Shown here piece by piece: positions 17,433-27,175 of a stretch of 64,000 bases of DNA; within the stretch, counting starts at the first letter, position 1; each line of letters opens with the position of its first letter. Source of the stretch: Alphaproteobacteria bacterium (GTDB taxonomy: Bacteria > Pseudomonadota > Alphaproteobacteria > Rhizobiales > GCA-2746425); NCBI GenBank assembly GCA_024743215.1, contig JANSWZ010000005.1, positions 1 to 64,000 on the forward strand. The letters run 5' to 3'. A program made the position numbers and the translations under genes. The notes beneath the pieces were generated by a model. The model worked only from the letters and a program-made list of their open reading frames with translations, had not been told where the DNA came from and did not search any database.

Positions 17433-18812
17433 TTAAGGGCGCATTAACCTTAGGATGAAAAATCCATCCATACTTGGCACCATGTCTGGCGTGCTTCTAA
17501 AGACACCATCTGCAACGGTCAACGGGTTGCATAAATTCGTCTCGTCCTGCGCAATTGGGTCCAGAACCAATCCAAGCTCATTTTGCACATAGTCAAGATG
17601 CGCTTCTCCCTCTTCGGCAAGAAGCGAGCAGGTACAGAAGACAATGGTTCCGCCGGGCTTTAACAGCTTTGCAGCCTTGGCCAGCATGTTGCGCTGAAGG
17701 GTCATCAATTCCTTGATCTGCGCGCGGGTTTTCAACCAGGCCACATCCGGGTGCCGACGGATCGTTCCGGTGGCCGAGCAAGGTGCGTCCAGCAGGATGG
17801 CATCAAAGGCAGATTGGTCATCCATGGTCAGCAGGTCAGCAGTGACCGTATTCGCCGACAGGTTGAGCCTCTGCAGGTTTTCCTGAAGACGCTTAAGGCG
17901 GTGTTGGGAAATATCCAGTGCTGTAACCTGCAGCCCGGCAGATGCCAATTGAGCCGTCTTGCCACCAGGGGCAGCGCAGGCATCCAACACATGTGTATCA
18001 GCCAGCGCCCCACCGCGCCGCAATGCATTCATCAAAAGGTCTGCGGGAACGGAAGCTGCTGCATCCTGAACCCACCAGTCGCCTGATTTGAATCCATCCA
18101 GCTCAAACACTTTGCTGACCGCTGCGAGGCGCACTGTGCGCTCACCGATCAATTCCCCATTCAGACGGGTTGCCCAGGCTTCAGCGTCAGCGCGCATCGT
18201 CAGATCCAACTCAGCACGCTGCATATTGGCCTGCATGATCGCATGTGCCTTGTCGGCCCCATATTGATTGATCAGCATGGTGCGCAACCACTCAGGCGTG
18301 TTCAGCGTATCATCTGGCTCGAACGCTTCGCGTTCTCGTAACAGACCACGCAGCACACCATTTACCAGTGGTTTGAAATGCCGTGCTTTCGGGTCGGAGG
18401 CAGCAGCATCAACGGCCAGAGAAACAGCGGCATGATCCGCCACTTCCATAAACAATATCTGTGCAACAGCGGTGTACAAAACACCGGGAAGATAAGGGGC
18501 AGAGACAGGAAGACGTTTGGTCAAACGCTGTTTGATGAGTTCCTGAATCTCGCCAAAATGGCGCAATGTGGTAGACGCAATGGCCCTCGCCAGCGCCTTG
18601 TCCTGCGGCTGTAAATTGGAATAGCCACTGTCCTTGCCATCTTCGAGCAGCGTTTCGAGCGCCTTGCGCTTGCTGATGATCTGGCTGATCAGATGCGCTG
18701 CAACCTTGCGCGGTGCAAGGCCTGGCGCATTGCGCCGGTTGTTTCCCTGTCCCCGACTTTGTCGGCCACGTCTTTGATCAGTGGGTGCGCCGCCAGCTTT
18801 TGCGTTACTCAC
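17433..18812 (-). CDS. rsmB: RsmB/NOP-family rRNA cytosine-5 methyltransferase
   Basis: 459 aa. Residues about 35-170 are a NusB-like RNA-binding domain ([23 protein letters not shown] ... [11 protein letters not shown]). The C-terminal half is the SAM methyltransferase: [16 protein letters not shown] (motif I), [18 protein letters not shown] (motif IV with a catalytic-type cysteine) and [16 protein letters not shown] (motif VI cysteine). It methylates C967 of 16S rRNA in E. coli. GTG is the start and overlaps the stop of htpX as GTGA, so translation of the two is coupled. Confidence 0.93.
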   Translation of the reverse strand: MSNAKAGGAPTDQRRGRQSRGQGNNRRNAPGLAPRKVAAHLISQIISKRKALETLLEDGKDSGYSNLQPQDKALARAIASTTLRHFGEIQELIKQRLTKRLPVSAPYLPGVLYTAVAQILFMEVADHAAVSLAVDAAASDPKARHFKPLVNGVLRGLLREREAFEPDDTLNTPEWLRTMLINQYGADKAHAIMQANMQRAELDLTMRADAEAWATRLNGELIGERTVRLAAVSKVFELDGFKSGDWWVQDAAASVPADLLMNALRRGGALADTHVLDACAAPGGKTAQLASAGLQVTALDISQHRLKRLQENLQRLNLSANTVTADLLTMDDQSAFDAILLDAPCSATGTIRRHPDVAWLKTRAQIKELMTLQRNMLAKAAKLLKPGGTIVFCTCSLLAEEGEAHLDYVQNELGLVLDPIAQDETNLCNPLTVADGVFRSTPDMVPSMDGFFILRLMRP

Positions 18813-19717
18813 CCCCAGGGCCCGGCATTCTGCGATCCGCCACCATGGTGGTCATCAACATCATCATAAGTCTGGTCCCAGTTCTCTTCCATGGCACGCA
18901 AGGCGGCTATGCGGTTATCCGTGTTGGGATGCGTAGAGAACAGATTGTCCATCCGGGCACCTGACAGCGGGTTGATGATAAACATATGGGCCGAGGCAGG
19001 ATTGCGCTCGGCATCCATGTTTTCAACCCTGCTCACCCCGCCAGCAATTTTCTTGAGCGCGGATGCCAGCCACAATGGGTGATCGCAGATTTCTGCGCCA
19101 CGTTTGTCGGCCGCATATTCGCGTGTTCTGCTAATTGCCATTTGAACGATACCCGCCGCCATCGGCGCCAGAATGGCCGCCAGAATCGCACCAATGATGC
19201 CAATACCATTATTATTGCGATTGCCACCAAAAAAGAGACCGAAATTCGCAATCATGGAAATGGCACCCGCAAAAGTCGCTGTCATGGTCATGATCAGCGT
19301 GTCACGGTTCTGAATATGGGCTAGTTCATGCGCCATCACCCCGGCCACTTCTTCGGGTTCCAGCAGTTCCAGCAGGCCGGTGGTTGCAGCCACAGCTGCA
19401 TTTTCCGGATTGCGGCCCGTTGCAAACGCATTTGGCTGCGGGTTCTTGATCAGATAGACCGCCGGCATCGGCAAATCAGCAGCTTCGGCCAGACCGCGGA
19501 CAATGGCGAAGAACTCCGGTGCATTTTCTTCGTGTGCTTCCACCGCATTGTGCATGCGCAGCACCATCTTGTCGGATTTCCAATAGCTGAATAGGTTCAT
19601 TCCAAGCGCAATAATGAACGCAATCATTGCGCCGCCAGCGCCGCCCAGCAGATATCCAATACCCATGAAAAGGGCGGTCATTGCGGCCAGAAGCATGGCC
19701 GTTTTGGTGTAGTTCAT
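18809..19717 (-). CDS. htpX: Zinc metalloprotease HtpX
   Basis: 302 aa inner-membrane protease of family M48B that degrades damaged membrane proteins. Two N-terminal membrane helices (residues about 5-40) are followed by [13 protein letters not shown], the zinc motif in [14 protein letters not shown], two further helices around residues 145-190, and the conserved [15 protein letters not shown] glutamate segment. The C-terminus ends in a histidine/glycine-rich tail. It is the first gene of the htpX-rsmB unit and divergent from the SDHAF4-like gene. Confidence 0.96.
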   Translation of the reverse strand: MNYTKTAMLLAAMTALFMGIGYLLGGAGGAMIAFIIALGMNLFSYWKSDKMVLRMHNAVEAHEENAPEFFAIVRGLAEAADLPMPAVYLIKNPQPNAFATGRNPENAAVAATTGLLELLEPEEVAGVMAHELAHIQNRDTLIMTMTATFAGAISMIANFGLFFGGNRNNNGIGIIGAILAAILAPMAAGIVQMAISRTREYAADKRGAEICDHPLWLASALKKIAGGVSRVENMDAERNPASAHMFIINPLSGARMDNLFSTHPNTDNRIAALRAMEENWDQTYDDVDDHHGGGSQNAGPWG

Positions 19718-19809
19718 CTTTGTCAGCTTTCGAGAGTCTCTGTGTAGCGCTCAAATTGGGCACATAAATGCGACTTTGCAAGTGGACCCGCCTGCCTTAT
19801 ATCCCCCCA

Positions 19810-20040
19810 ATGACCGGAAAAAACGAAAATTCAGACCCGAACAGCCTTGCCGCAGCTGATGACAAGGCACCTAAAGTCTTGTCCCCAGCGGCACAGCGTG
19901 CACTGGCCGAAGCACAGGCGCGCCGCGATCAGGCAAAAACTGATGCAGCGAACCTGCCAAAAGAAGAAGGTGGTCGTGGTGGCCATGACCCGGCGCGGTA
20001 TGGCGATTGGGAGATCAACGGGCGCGCCATCGATTTTTGA
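19810..20040 (+). CDS. DUF1674 / succinate dehydrogenase assembly factor 4-like protein
   Basis: A 76 aa protein with a disordered, charged N-terminus and the family's invariant C-terminus GGHDPARYGDWEINGRAIDF. In mitochondria SDHAF4 binds the flavinylated SdhA subunit during complex II assembly; the bacterial copy is presumed to do the same. ATG 19810 is preferred since it gives the usual short length; ATG 19768 would add 14 residues, and neither has a good ribosome site. It is transcribed alone, facing acs. Confidence 0.85.
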   Translation: MTGKNENSDPNSLAAADDKAPKVLSPAAQRALAEAQARRDQAKTDAANLPKEEGGRGGHDPARYGDWEINGRAIDF

Positions 20041-20078
20041 ACTCGGCCAAAAAGGCCCTTGATCGATCATCGCAATGC

Positions 20079-20109
20079 ACAGGTCCCCGGATGAAATCCG
20101 AGAACCTGT
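20079..20109. terminator. Hairpin between convergent DUF1674 and acs genes
   Basis: ACAGGT (20079-20084) pairs with ACCTGT (20104-20109), and inside it CGGAT (20088-20092) pairs with ATCCG (20096-20100) around a three-base loop. No T-run follows on either strand, so it is a terminator-like structure in a convergent gap rather than a textbook intrinsic terminator. Confidence 0.4.
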
Positions 20110-20122
20110 CGATTAAACATCG

Positions 20123-22078
20123 CTATTTGTTGGCCCGGTTTGCAATCAGATCTTCCACGACTGATGGATCAGCCAATGTGGATGTGTCCCCGAGCGAGCC
20201 AGTTTCATTCTCGGCGATCTTGCGCAGAATACGGCGCATGATTTTGCCAGAGCGGGTTTTTGGCAGGCCTGGCGCCCATTGCAGCACATCGGGCTTGGCT
20301 ATCGGACCGATTTCGTGGCGCACCCAATTCTGCAACTCTACGCGCAGTTCATCCGACGGCTCATCACCTTCCATCAAAGTCACATAGCAATAGATGCCCT
20401 GGCCCTTGATATCATGGGGATAGCCGACAACAGCGGCCTCTGACACTTTGGGGTGGGCCACAAGAGCTGATTCCACTTCAGCCGTTCCCATGCGATGGCC
20501 CGAGACGTTGAGCACATCATCGACACGGCCTGTGATCCAGTAATAGCCATCATCGTCGCGGCGGCAGCCATCACCTGTGAAGTAATAGCCTTTGAAATGC
20601 TCAAAATAGGTGGACACAAAGCGGTTGTGATCACCCCAGACCGTGCGCATCTGACCCGGCCAGGAATCCTCCATGGCCAATACGCCCTCTGCCGTGCCTT
20701 CCAGGATTTCACCCTGATCGTTCAGAATCACCGGCATCACTCCAAAGAAGGGGCGTGTTGCCGAGCCTGGCTTTGTGGCTGTTGCACCGGGCAAAGGCGT
20801 AATCAGAATGCCACCGGTTTCGGTCTGCCACCAGGTATCCACAATCGGGCAATTGCTCTTGCCAACCACTTCATCATACCAGTTCCAGGCCTCCGGGTTG
20901 ATCGGCTCACCAACGGACCCCAGCAGTTTCAGAGATGACAAATCGCATTTTTCGACAAAGTCGTTGCCTTTGCCCATCAGGGCACGGATTGCTGTGGGCG
21001 CTGTGTAGAACTGGTTGACCTTATGCTTGTCACAGATTTGCCAGAAGCGTGAAGCGTCCGGATAAGTCGGCACGCCCTCAAACATCAGCGTCGTCGCACC
21101 ATTGGCCAGCGGGCCATAGACGATATAGGAGTGGCCGGTGACCCAGCCCACATCAGCGGTACACCAGTAAACGTCACCATCTTGATAGTCGAAGACATAT
21201 TGATGGGTCATTGAGGCATAGACGATGTAGCCGCCTGTGGTGTGAACCACACCCTTTGGCATGCCGGTGGAGCCAGAGGTGTACAGGATAAACAGCGGGT
21301 CTTCCGCATTCATCGCCTCAGGCGTGCACTCATCAGACACATTGGCTTCTGCTTCATGCAGCCAGACATCGCGGCCAGCCTTCATGGCAACGTCACTGCC
21401 GGTGCGTTTCACCACCAGCGCCCTGGTGGTGCCGGATGCCCCGTTTTGGGCCTTGTCCAGCGCCTTGTCGACATTGGATTTCAGCGGCGTATTGCGGCCA
21501 CCACGCGGCGCTTCATCTGCAGTGATGACCAGTTTGGCCTCACACCCCTTGATCCGATCAGCCAGCGCATCAGGCGAAAACCCGGCAAACACGATGGAAT
21601 GAATGGCACCGATCCGGGCGCAGGCCAACATGGCGTAGGCGGCTTCCGGGATCATCGGCATGTAAATGATGACGCGGTCACCCTTGGCAATGCCCATGTC
21701 TTTCAACACATTGGCAAAGCGGCACACATGGGTGTGCAATTGCTTATAGGTGATGTGCAGAGCTTCGTCGTCCGGGCTATCGGGTTCCCAGATAATGGCT
21801 GTCTGGTCACCACGGCTTGCCACATGCCGGTCCACACAATTGGCCGAAACGTTCAATTCACCGTCTTCAAACCATTTGATGGAAACGTTGTGATAATCAT
21901 AGGAGGTGTTTTTCACCTTGGTAAATGGCTTGATCCAATCCACCCGCTTGCCGTGTTCAGCCCAGAACGCATCCGGGTCATTCACCGATGCCTGATACAT
22001 TTCCAGATATTTTTCATCATTGATATGGGCGGATTTCGCCCAGGCATCGGGTACCGAATGTAGATCAGAGTCGCTCAT
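20123..22078 (-). CDS. acs: Acetyl-CoA synthetase
   Basis: 651 aa, the standard length of AMP-forming acetate-CoA ligase, which activates acetate through acetyl-AMP. Visible motifs are the AMP-binding P-loop [11 protein letters not shown], the [10 protein letters not shown] block that binds adenylate, [20 protein letters not shown], the hinge region and the C-terminal [11 protein letters not shown], whose lysine is the reversible acetylation site. The start was moved to ATG 22078, which has GGGAGGA seven bases upstream; the frame is open 17 codons further but without support. A 9-base direct repeat lies about 100 bases upstream and may be an operator. Confidence 0.97.
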   Translation of the reverse strand: MSDSDLHSVPDAWAKSAHINDEKYLEMYQASVNDPDAFWAEHGKRVDWIKPFTKVKNTSYDYHNVSIKWFEDGELNVSANCVDRHVASRGDQTAIIWEPDSPDDEALHITYKQLHTHVCRFANVLKDMGIAKGDRVIIYMPMIPEAAYAMLACARIGAIHSIVFAGFSPDALADRIKGCEAKLVITADEAPRGGRNTPLKSNVDKALDKAQNGASGTTRALVVKRTGSDVAMKAGRDVWLHEAEANVSDECTPEAMNAEDPLFILYTSGSTGMPKGVVHTTGGYIVYASMTHQYVFDYQDGDVYWCTADVGWVTGHSYIVYGPLANGATTLMFEGVPTYPDASRFWQICDKHKVNQFYTAPTAIRALMGKGNDFVEKCDLSSLKLLGSVGEPINPEAWNWYDEVVGKSNCPIVDTWWQTETGGILITPLPGATATKPGSATRPFFGVMPVILNDQGEILEGTAEGVLAMEDSWPGQMRTVWGDHNRFVSTYFEHFKGYYFTGDGCRRDDDGYYWITGRVDDVLNVSGHRMGTAEVESALVAHPKVSEAAVVGYPHDIKGQGIYCYVTLMEGDEPSDELRVELQNWVRHEIGPIAKPDVLQWAPGLPKTRSGKIMRRILRKIAENETGSLGDTSTLADPSVVEDLIANRANK

Positions 22079-22169
22079 GAATTGTCCTCCCAGACGGAAA
22101 TATGTCGTGTCGCTATCGGCTGCCGCCATTATGCAAAGCTAGCCGGCAGAATCCAGTCATGCCGCCTGA

Positions 22170-22192
22170 AACTTTGGTAGGGCAACTTTGGT
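22170..22192. repeat. Direct repeat AACTTTGGT x2 upstream of acs
   Basis: AACTTTGGT occurs at 22170-22178 and again at 22184-22192, 14 bases start to start, in the non-coding gap between the EVE gene and acs. A spaced direct repeat 90-115 bases before the acs start could be a binding site for a regulator of acetate metabolism. No known consensus was matched. Confidence 0.4.
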
Positions 22193-22231
22193 TGTGATAC
22201 ATTTCAAGAAATGCCGGTCAGATGAGGCCGG

Positions 22232-22645
22232 TCAAAGCCCACCCATTTTGCATACCAGCGCCCATTCTTCCGGGCGAACCGGCTGCACAGACAGACGCAT
22301 GGATTTGACCAATGCCATTTCCGACAGTTCGGGCGTGGCCTTCACATCGGCCAATGTGACCGGTTTCGGCATATCCTTGACGGCTTTGATATCGACACAC
22401 TCCCAGCGCGGATCATCTGTGGTGCTGTCAGGATGAATTTCATTGCTGACTTCCACAATGCCGACGATCTCTTTTCCTTCATTGGAATGATAGAAAAAAC
22501 CCAGATCACCGACTTTCATGTCCCGCATGAAATTGCGCGCCTGATAATTGCGGATGCCATCCCACTCTTCTCCAGCGTCGCCCTTGGCCTTCTGCATGTC
22601 CCAGGACCATTTGAAGGGTTCGGATTTAAAAAGCCAATAGGCCAT
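22232..22645 (-). CDS. EVE domain protein
   Basis: 137 aa, essentially one EVE domain from the PUA-like fold: AYWLFKSEPFKWSWDM at the start, WDGIRNYQARNFMRDMKVGDLGFFYHSN in the middle and IVEVSNEIHPD after it. EVE domains recognise modified bases in RNA or DNA (related to YTH). In alphaproteobacteria this solitary form sits beside YciI, gpsA and tsaD, as here. It ends about 150 bases before acs and starts 49 bases after the YciI-like gene. Confidence 0.92.
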   Translation of the reverse strand: MAYWLFKSEPFKWSWDMQKAKGDAGEEWDGIRNYQARNFMRDMKVGDLGFFYHSNEGKEIVGIVEVSNEIHPDSTTDDPRWECVDIKAVKDMPKPVTLADVKATPELSEMALVKSMRLSVQPVRPEEWALVCKMGGL

Positions 22646-22694
22646 AGATATCTCCTGATATTTCGGGACTAGGTGCAGAACCGGGGTTCAGACC

Positions 22695-22979
22695 TTAAGC
22701 GGTTGGCGCGCCGAGCGCCCATATCCAAGGACGGACTTCCACGCTTTCAAACAAGCCGGCCTTTGCATAGGGATCATTGGGCAGCATGGCTTCAACTTCT
22801 TCCAGACTGTCGCCCTCGACAATCAGCATGGAGCCGATCATGGTTTCATTATCATCGGCCAGCAGGGGACCTGCCACCGGAACAGACCAGGATTTCAACC
22901 AGGCTACATGATCCGGGCGATTGGTGGCACGCATTTCTGTGTGTCCGGGCTTGTCTTTGGCATAAACGATAAAATACAT
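22695..22979 (-). CDS. YciI-like protein
   Basis: 94 aa ferredoxin-like (dimeric alpha/beta barrel) protein: YFIVYAKDKPG at the start, RPDHVAWLKSW, GSMLIVEGDSLEEVEAMLPNDPYAKAGLFESVEVRPW. The DPYAKAGLFE block holds the conserved Asp/His-region of the YCII family. Function is not established in general. It is part of the tsaD-gpsA-yciI-EVE gene string, with 18 bases after gpsA. Confidence 0.93.
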   Translation of the reverse strand: MYFIVYAKDKPGHTEMRATNRPDHVAWLKSWSVPVAGPLLADDNETMIGSMLIVEGDSLEEVEAMLPNDPYAKAGLFESVEVRPWIWALGAPTA

Positions 22980-22997
22980 TTTTGTTTCCCTGCGCGC

Positions 22998-24002
22998 TTA
23001 TAGTTTTTCAGCTTTCAATGGACGATCCAACAGGCGGTGAATCGCCGCATCTACACTAATCGTTCCGTCCAGGATTTCAGATACGGTCTGAAGGATCGGC
23101 AAATCAAGGTTTTTTGTTCTGGCAGTCTGCGCCGCAACGCCGGCGGTGAATGCGCCTTCGGCCAGCGGCACCCGCCCTTCAAGGGCATCGGAGATATCAA
23201 GTGTGCCCGCTCCCAGACCAAATCCAAAGGAAAAATTACGCGATTGGGTGCTGGAACAGGTCAGGACCAGATCGCCAAAACCGGACAGTCCCATAAAGGT
23301 TTCCGCCTGCGCCCCATGTGCCAAACCATAACGCACCATTTCGGAAAACCCACGTGCCATCAAGGCAGCGCCTGCACTGGCACCCAATTGGCACCCGGCT
23401 GCAATGCCGCAACACACAGCCGTCACATTTTTCAAAGCGCCGCCGATTTCCACGCCAATCAGATCATCTGCCGCATAGGGACGGAACAACGGACTTGCCA
23501 GCATTCGGCACAACTCCTCCGAGCGCTCCAGTTGATCCGCCGCAAGTGTCACCGCTGTGGGTTTGCCGGCCACGACATCCACTGCAAAGCTTGGACCTGA
23601 CAGAACGGCAAGCGTCTGATCGGCCCGCAAATCCCTGATGATACCCGCCGGCAACAGGCCGCTTGTCTGCTCAATACCTTTGGCACAGAGAACCAACGGC
23701 CGTTCAGCGGGCCAGTGTTTCATCAATCCCGTGAAAACCAATCGCATTTGCTGCGTTGGGATAACCATCAAAAGTGCATCACAATCTGCCAGATCCTCCA
23801 GAGCGGCGGTGGCCTTCAATGCTTCCGGCAGTTTAACATTTGGCAGATAGACCGGATTTTCGTGATCTGTGTTGATGCTGTTCACAAGCCCTGCATCACG
23901 CGCCCATAGCCAGGTGTCGGCCCCTGCATTCAATGCCGCCACGCCCAATGCGGTGCCCCAGGCGCCCCCTCCGACAACGCCGATTTTTTTAGCGGTGCTC
24001 AT
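22998..24002 (-). CDS. gpsA: NAD(P)-dependent glycerol-3-phosphate dehydrogenase GpsA
   Basis: 334 aa. It reduces dihydroxyacetone phosphate to sn-glycerol 3-phosphate for phospholipid synthesis. The N-terminal Rossmann motif [34 protein letters not shown] and the [21 protein letters not shown]-type block with catalytic Lys are all present. The start is ATG 24002 because it overlaps the tsaD stop as ATGA and has AAGG upstream; the open frame 20 codons longer lies inside tsaD. Confidence 0.96.
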   Translation of the reverse strand: MSTAKKIGVVGGGAWGTALGVAALNAGADTWLWARDAGLVNSINTDHENPVYLPNVKLPEALKATAALEDLADCDALLMVIPTQQMRLVFTGLMKHWPAERPLVLCAKGIEQTSGLLPAGIIRDLRADQTLAVLSGPSFAVDVVAGKPTAVTLAADQLERSEELCRMLASPLFRPYAADDLIGVEIGGALKNVTAVCCGIAAGCQLGASAGAALMARGFSEMVRYGLAHGAQAETFMGLSGFGDLVLTCSSTQSRNFSFGFGLGAGTLDISDALEGRVPLAEGAFTAGVAAQTARTKNLDLPILQTVSEILDGTISVDAAIHRLLDRPLKAEKL

Positions 24003-25111
24003 ACCTTGGCCCCTGCCTTGCCGTGGCCGATCATGGTTTGCGCATTCATGTCGAGCGGCCATCTGGCTCGCGGTGCCAGTGCGAAATCATGGCTTTCGCC
24101 GGCTGCAAACCGTTCCAGACCAGCCCAGGCGATCATCGCGCCATTGTCTCCACACAGTTCAAGCGGGGGCGCTATAATCCGCGTATCCAATCGCGCCGCC
24201 ACACGGCCAAGATGAGCACGCAGCACCTGATTGGCCGCAACACCGCCAGCAACCACCAGAGGCAAGGGTTGTCCATCCAGTGCAGCCTGCACATCGCTTC
24301 GAGTCGCGGCCAGATCAAAGGCCCGTATCAGCCGGTCCTCAATAATGGCTGCGACCGTCTTTTGAAAACTGGCGCAGATATCTGCGACATCCTGATCTGA
24401 CAAAGACCCTTCCCGCACCAGTGCCTCTGCCTGTTGGCGCACCGCTGTTTTCAATCCCGAAAAAGAAAAATTGGGCGGCATTTTTCCGCGCAGAGGCATG
24501 GGGAATTTGAATCGTTCAGAATCACCGCGCATTGCCGCGCGCTCCACGGCGGGCCCGCCCGGATAGCCCAGGCCCAGCAGCTTGGCAGTCTTGTCAAACG
24601 CCTCACCCAAAGCATCATCAATGGTGCTGCCAAGGCGGTGGTATTGGCCCAACCCGCTGACCAGCAAGATCTGAGAATGGCCGCCGGACACCAAAAGCAA
24701 CAAATAAGGATAGGGCAATTGATCACTGAGACGCGCTGTCAGGGCATGACCTTCCAGATGATTGATACCCAGAAATGGCAGATCATGCGCAAGGGCAATG
24801 GATTTTGCAGCCATCAAACCCACGATCAGGCCGCCAATCAGGCCGGGGCCAGAAGATACAGCAAGCGCATCCAGATCGGGAAAATCGCAATCTGCTTCCT
24901 TCATAGCTGCCATGATAACGCTGTCAATTGCCATCACATGGGCGCGCGCTGCGATTTCCGGAACCACGCCGCCAAAGGCTTCATGGTCCTTCTGACTGAG
25001 AACGATATTTGAGAGAATCCGGCCCTCTGCTTGTCCGTCCGGACCAATGCTGCCCTCCACGATTGCGGCGGCAGTTTCATCACAACTGGTTTCAATACCG
25101 AGAAGGCGCAT
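23999..25111 (-). CDS. tsaD: tRNA N6-threonylcarbamoyladenosine transferase TsaD
   Basis: 370 aa ASKHA-fold enzyme of the Kae1/Qri7 family, which transfers the threonylcarbamoyl group to A37 of ANN-decoding tRNAs with TsaB and TsaE. The start [20 protein letters not shown] is diagnostic. The iron-binding HLEGH lies near residue 115, followed by [11 protein letters not shown] and SFSGLKTAV, and the [11 protein letters not shown] segment near the C-terminus. It is the first gene of the tsaD-gpsA-yciI-EVE group and is divergent from hemC with 100 bases between. Confidence 0.97.
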   Translation of the reverse strand: MRLLGIETSCDETAAAIVEGSIGPDGQAEGRILSNIVLSQKDHEAFGGVVPEIAARAHVMAIDSVIMAAMKEADCDFPDLDALAVSSGPGLIGGLIVGLMAAKSIALAHDLPFLGINHLEGHALTARLSDQLPYPYLLLLVSGGHSQILLVSGLGQYHRLGSTIDDALGEAFDKTAKLLGLGYPGGPAVERAAMRGDSERFKFPMPLRGKMPPNFSFSGLKTAVRQQAEALVREGSLSDQDVADICASFQKTVAAIIEDRLIRAFDLAATRSDVQAALDGQPLPLVVAGGVAANQVLRAHLGRVAARLDTRIIAPPLELCGDNGAMIAWAGLERFAAGESHDFALAPRARWPLDMNAQTMIGHGKAGAKV

Positions 25112-25211
25112 GGCAAAATTCCAAAATTGCGCTTGGGGCCACTGTCACAATAGTTTATGCAACAACGCGAAAACAGTCTGCGCATGTGCGCTATCACCTA
25201 GCATTGCCCCC

Positions 25212-26216
25212 ATGACCCTGCAAACAAAAGCTGAAACAGTTCTGAGACCCACAGACGAAAAGCCGATACGCATCGGCACACGAGGAAGCATTCTGGCGCT
25301 GGCACAGGCGGCTGAATTGCGCGCGCGGCTTATGGCAGCTCATGATCTGAGTGAAGATTGCTTTTCCATTGATGTGATCAGCACGGCCGGTGACCGGATT
25401 CAGGACCGGGCGCTGAACGAGCTGGGCGGCAAGGGTCTGTTTACCGAAGAAATTGAAGAGCGGCTTTTATCCGGCGAACTGGACATGGCAGTGCATTCCT
25501 CCAAGGATATGCCAACGGTTCTGCCCGATGGTCTGGAACTTTCTACCATTTTGCCGCGCGAAGATCCGACAGATGCCTTTCTCAGCCATAAGGCCCAACG
25601 GCTGGAAGACCTGCCCCACGGGGCAGTGGTCGGGTCTGCCAGCCTGCGCCGCCAGGCCATGATCAAGCGTCAGAGGCCGGATCTGAAACTCGTCAATCTG
25701 CGCGGCAATGTGGACACACGCATACGCAAGCTGGCAGATGGTGACGTTGATGCAACCTTGCTGGCGACGGCCGGGCTGAACCGTACCGGACTTTCTGAGC
25801 ACATTACGACACGGCTTTCCACAGAGACGTTTTTGCCCGCCGTCGGTCAGGGTGCCGTTTGCGTTGAGGTTTGCAGCAACCGGACCCGGATCAAAGATTT
25901 TCTTGCCCCGATTCATCATCACGAATCGGGACTGTGTCTGTGGGCAGAGCGCGCCTTCTTGCGAGAACTGGACGGGTCCTGCCGCACACCTATTGCAGCC
26001 TTTGCCACCATAGAAGACGATATATTGTCCTTTCGCGGCATTGTGCTGTCGACGGACGGTCAGACATCCTTTGAAACCTCACGCGTTTTGAAGGCGCCTG
26101 ATGATACCAGCGCGGCGGCGCTCGGCCGAGAGGCTGGACAAAGCATCCGCAAGGAAGCGGGTGAGACCTTCCTGAAAGATATCATCCACAATCAGCACGT
26201 TCTGGAAACACGATAG
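25212..26216 (+). CDS. hemC: Porphobilinogen deaminase (hydroxymethylbilane synthase)
   Basis: 334 aa. It polymerises four porphobilinogens to hydroxymethylbilane in heme synthesis. Motifs: RIGTRGSILALAQA, HSSKDMPT, GSASLRRQA, NLRGNVDTRIRKL and GQGAVCVEV; Cys257 in LDGSCRTPIAA anchors the dipyrromethane cofactor. The start is ATG 25212, since the conserved domain begins about 18 residues later; the open frame from 25047 overlaps tsaD. hemD follows 12 bases downstream in the same operon. Confidence 0.97.
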   Translation: MTLQTKAETVLRPTDEKPIRIGTRGSILALAQAAELRARLMAAHDLSEDCFSIDVISTAGDRIQDRALNELGGKGLFTEEIEERLLSGELDMAVHSSKDMPTVLPDGLELSTILPREDPTDAFLSHKAQRLEDLPHGAVVGSASLRRQAMIKRQRPDLKLVNLRGNVDTRIRKLADGDVDATLLATAGLNRTGLSEHITTRLSTETFLPAVGQGAVCVEVCSNRTRIKDFLAPIHHHESGLCLWAERAFLRELDGSCRTPIAAFATIEDDILSFRGIVLSTDGQTSFETSRVLKAPDDTSAAALGREAGQSIRKEAGETFLKDIIHNQHVLETR

Positions 26217-26228
26217 GCTTGGGTTTTC

Positions 26229-27032
26229 ATGGAATTTCAGGGTCAGGATAACCAGCCATTTGTCTGGGTAACAAGGCCCCGACCTCAGGCTGATGAGCAC
26301 GCCAGCGCAATTGCAGCGGCTGGGCTCAGACCTTTGATCAGCCCGGTGATAAGCATAAAACCGTTGCCCGTTCCTGAGCTGCCGCCGCTGGCGCCCCTTG
26401 AGACGTCAGGTCTGATTTTCACCAGTGTCAATGGATTGCTGCATTTTCCCAAAGACTGGCTGACGGATTATGTGAAACATCCGGTGTTTGTCTCGGGAGC
26501 TACAACACAAAATCTGGCCCGAGAGTTGGGATTTCAGAATGTGTTGTGTTCGGACCATCAGGGCAGTCGCGGAATGGTGGCCTTGGTGCGCGACAGAATG
26601 CCCATGGATATGGGCAAAGCTCCTCCAAATCTGCTGTACATTGCCGGGACTTCCAGAACGCCAATTCTGGAAGAGACGTTGTCACAGGATTTCCATCTGA
26701 TGTTGAGCGAGTTATATGAAGCAGAGTTTGAACATCAGCTTTCTGAAACCGCCAAAGCGGCATTTGAAAACCACCAGATTGCCGCCACAACGCTGTTTTC
26801 CAGTCGCTCCGCTACGCAAGCAGCTACGTTGCTTCAGAACCACTTAGGGGACACCGCGAAGCGGGTTCAAGATCAGCTTCTGACTGTGTGCATTTCACAG
26901 GCCGTGGCCGATCGCGCGTATCAATCCGGGTTTAACCGGATTGCTGTTGCAACCACTGAATCAGCAGATTCCATGGTAGATAAGTTAGTTAAACAACTCA
27001 ATATTCACCGTAAATCATCCAATTCGATCTGA
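26229..27032 (+). CDS. hemD: Uroporphyrinogen-III synthase
   Basis: 267 aa with the two-lobed HemD layout: VWVTRPRPQADEHASAIAAAGLRPLISPVISI at the start and LIFTSVNGL in lobe 1, then LLYIAGTSRTP and ATTLFSSRSATQA, with VCISQAVADRAYQSGFNRIAVA near the end. It cyclises hydroxymethylbilane with inversion of ring D. The family is poorly conserved, but location directly after hemC and before the mitofilin-like gene fits the alphaproteobacterial hem order. Confidence 0.93.
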   Translation: MEFQGQDNQPFVWVTRPRPQADEHASAIAAAGLRPLISPVISIKPLPVPELPPLAPLETSGLIFTSVNGLLHFPKDWLTDYVKHPVFVSGATTQNLARELGFQNVLCSDHQGSRGMVALVRDRMPMDMGKAPPNLLYIAGTSRTPILEETLSQDFHLMLSELYEAEFEHQLSETAKAAFENHQIAATTLFSSRSATQAATLLQNHLGDTAKRVQDQLLTVCISQAVADRAYQSGFNRIAVATTESADSMVDKLVKQLNIHRKSSNSI

Positions 27033-27175
27033 ACTGCCTGGATCAGGGCTGAATCCGGACCAACCCGTCTTGTGATACCTGATTGCAACTGCTTATATCT
27101 GCCTTATGTAGCGGGTTGGAAGCAGCAGGAAATTTTGTCTATTCCATCCAAAGGCAGCGCAAGAGGGACCATAGA

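Noticed and set aside
21242-22063. Open frame of 273 codons antisense to acs
   Set aside because: acs is fully conserved on the other strand; composition of this frame is His/Arg-rich and unlike a protein.
25180-25191. Palindrome GCGCA-TG-TGCGC in the tsaD/hemC gap
   Set aside because: Short GC-rich inverted repeat of a type expected often by chance; no known regulator site matched.
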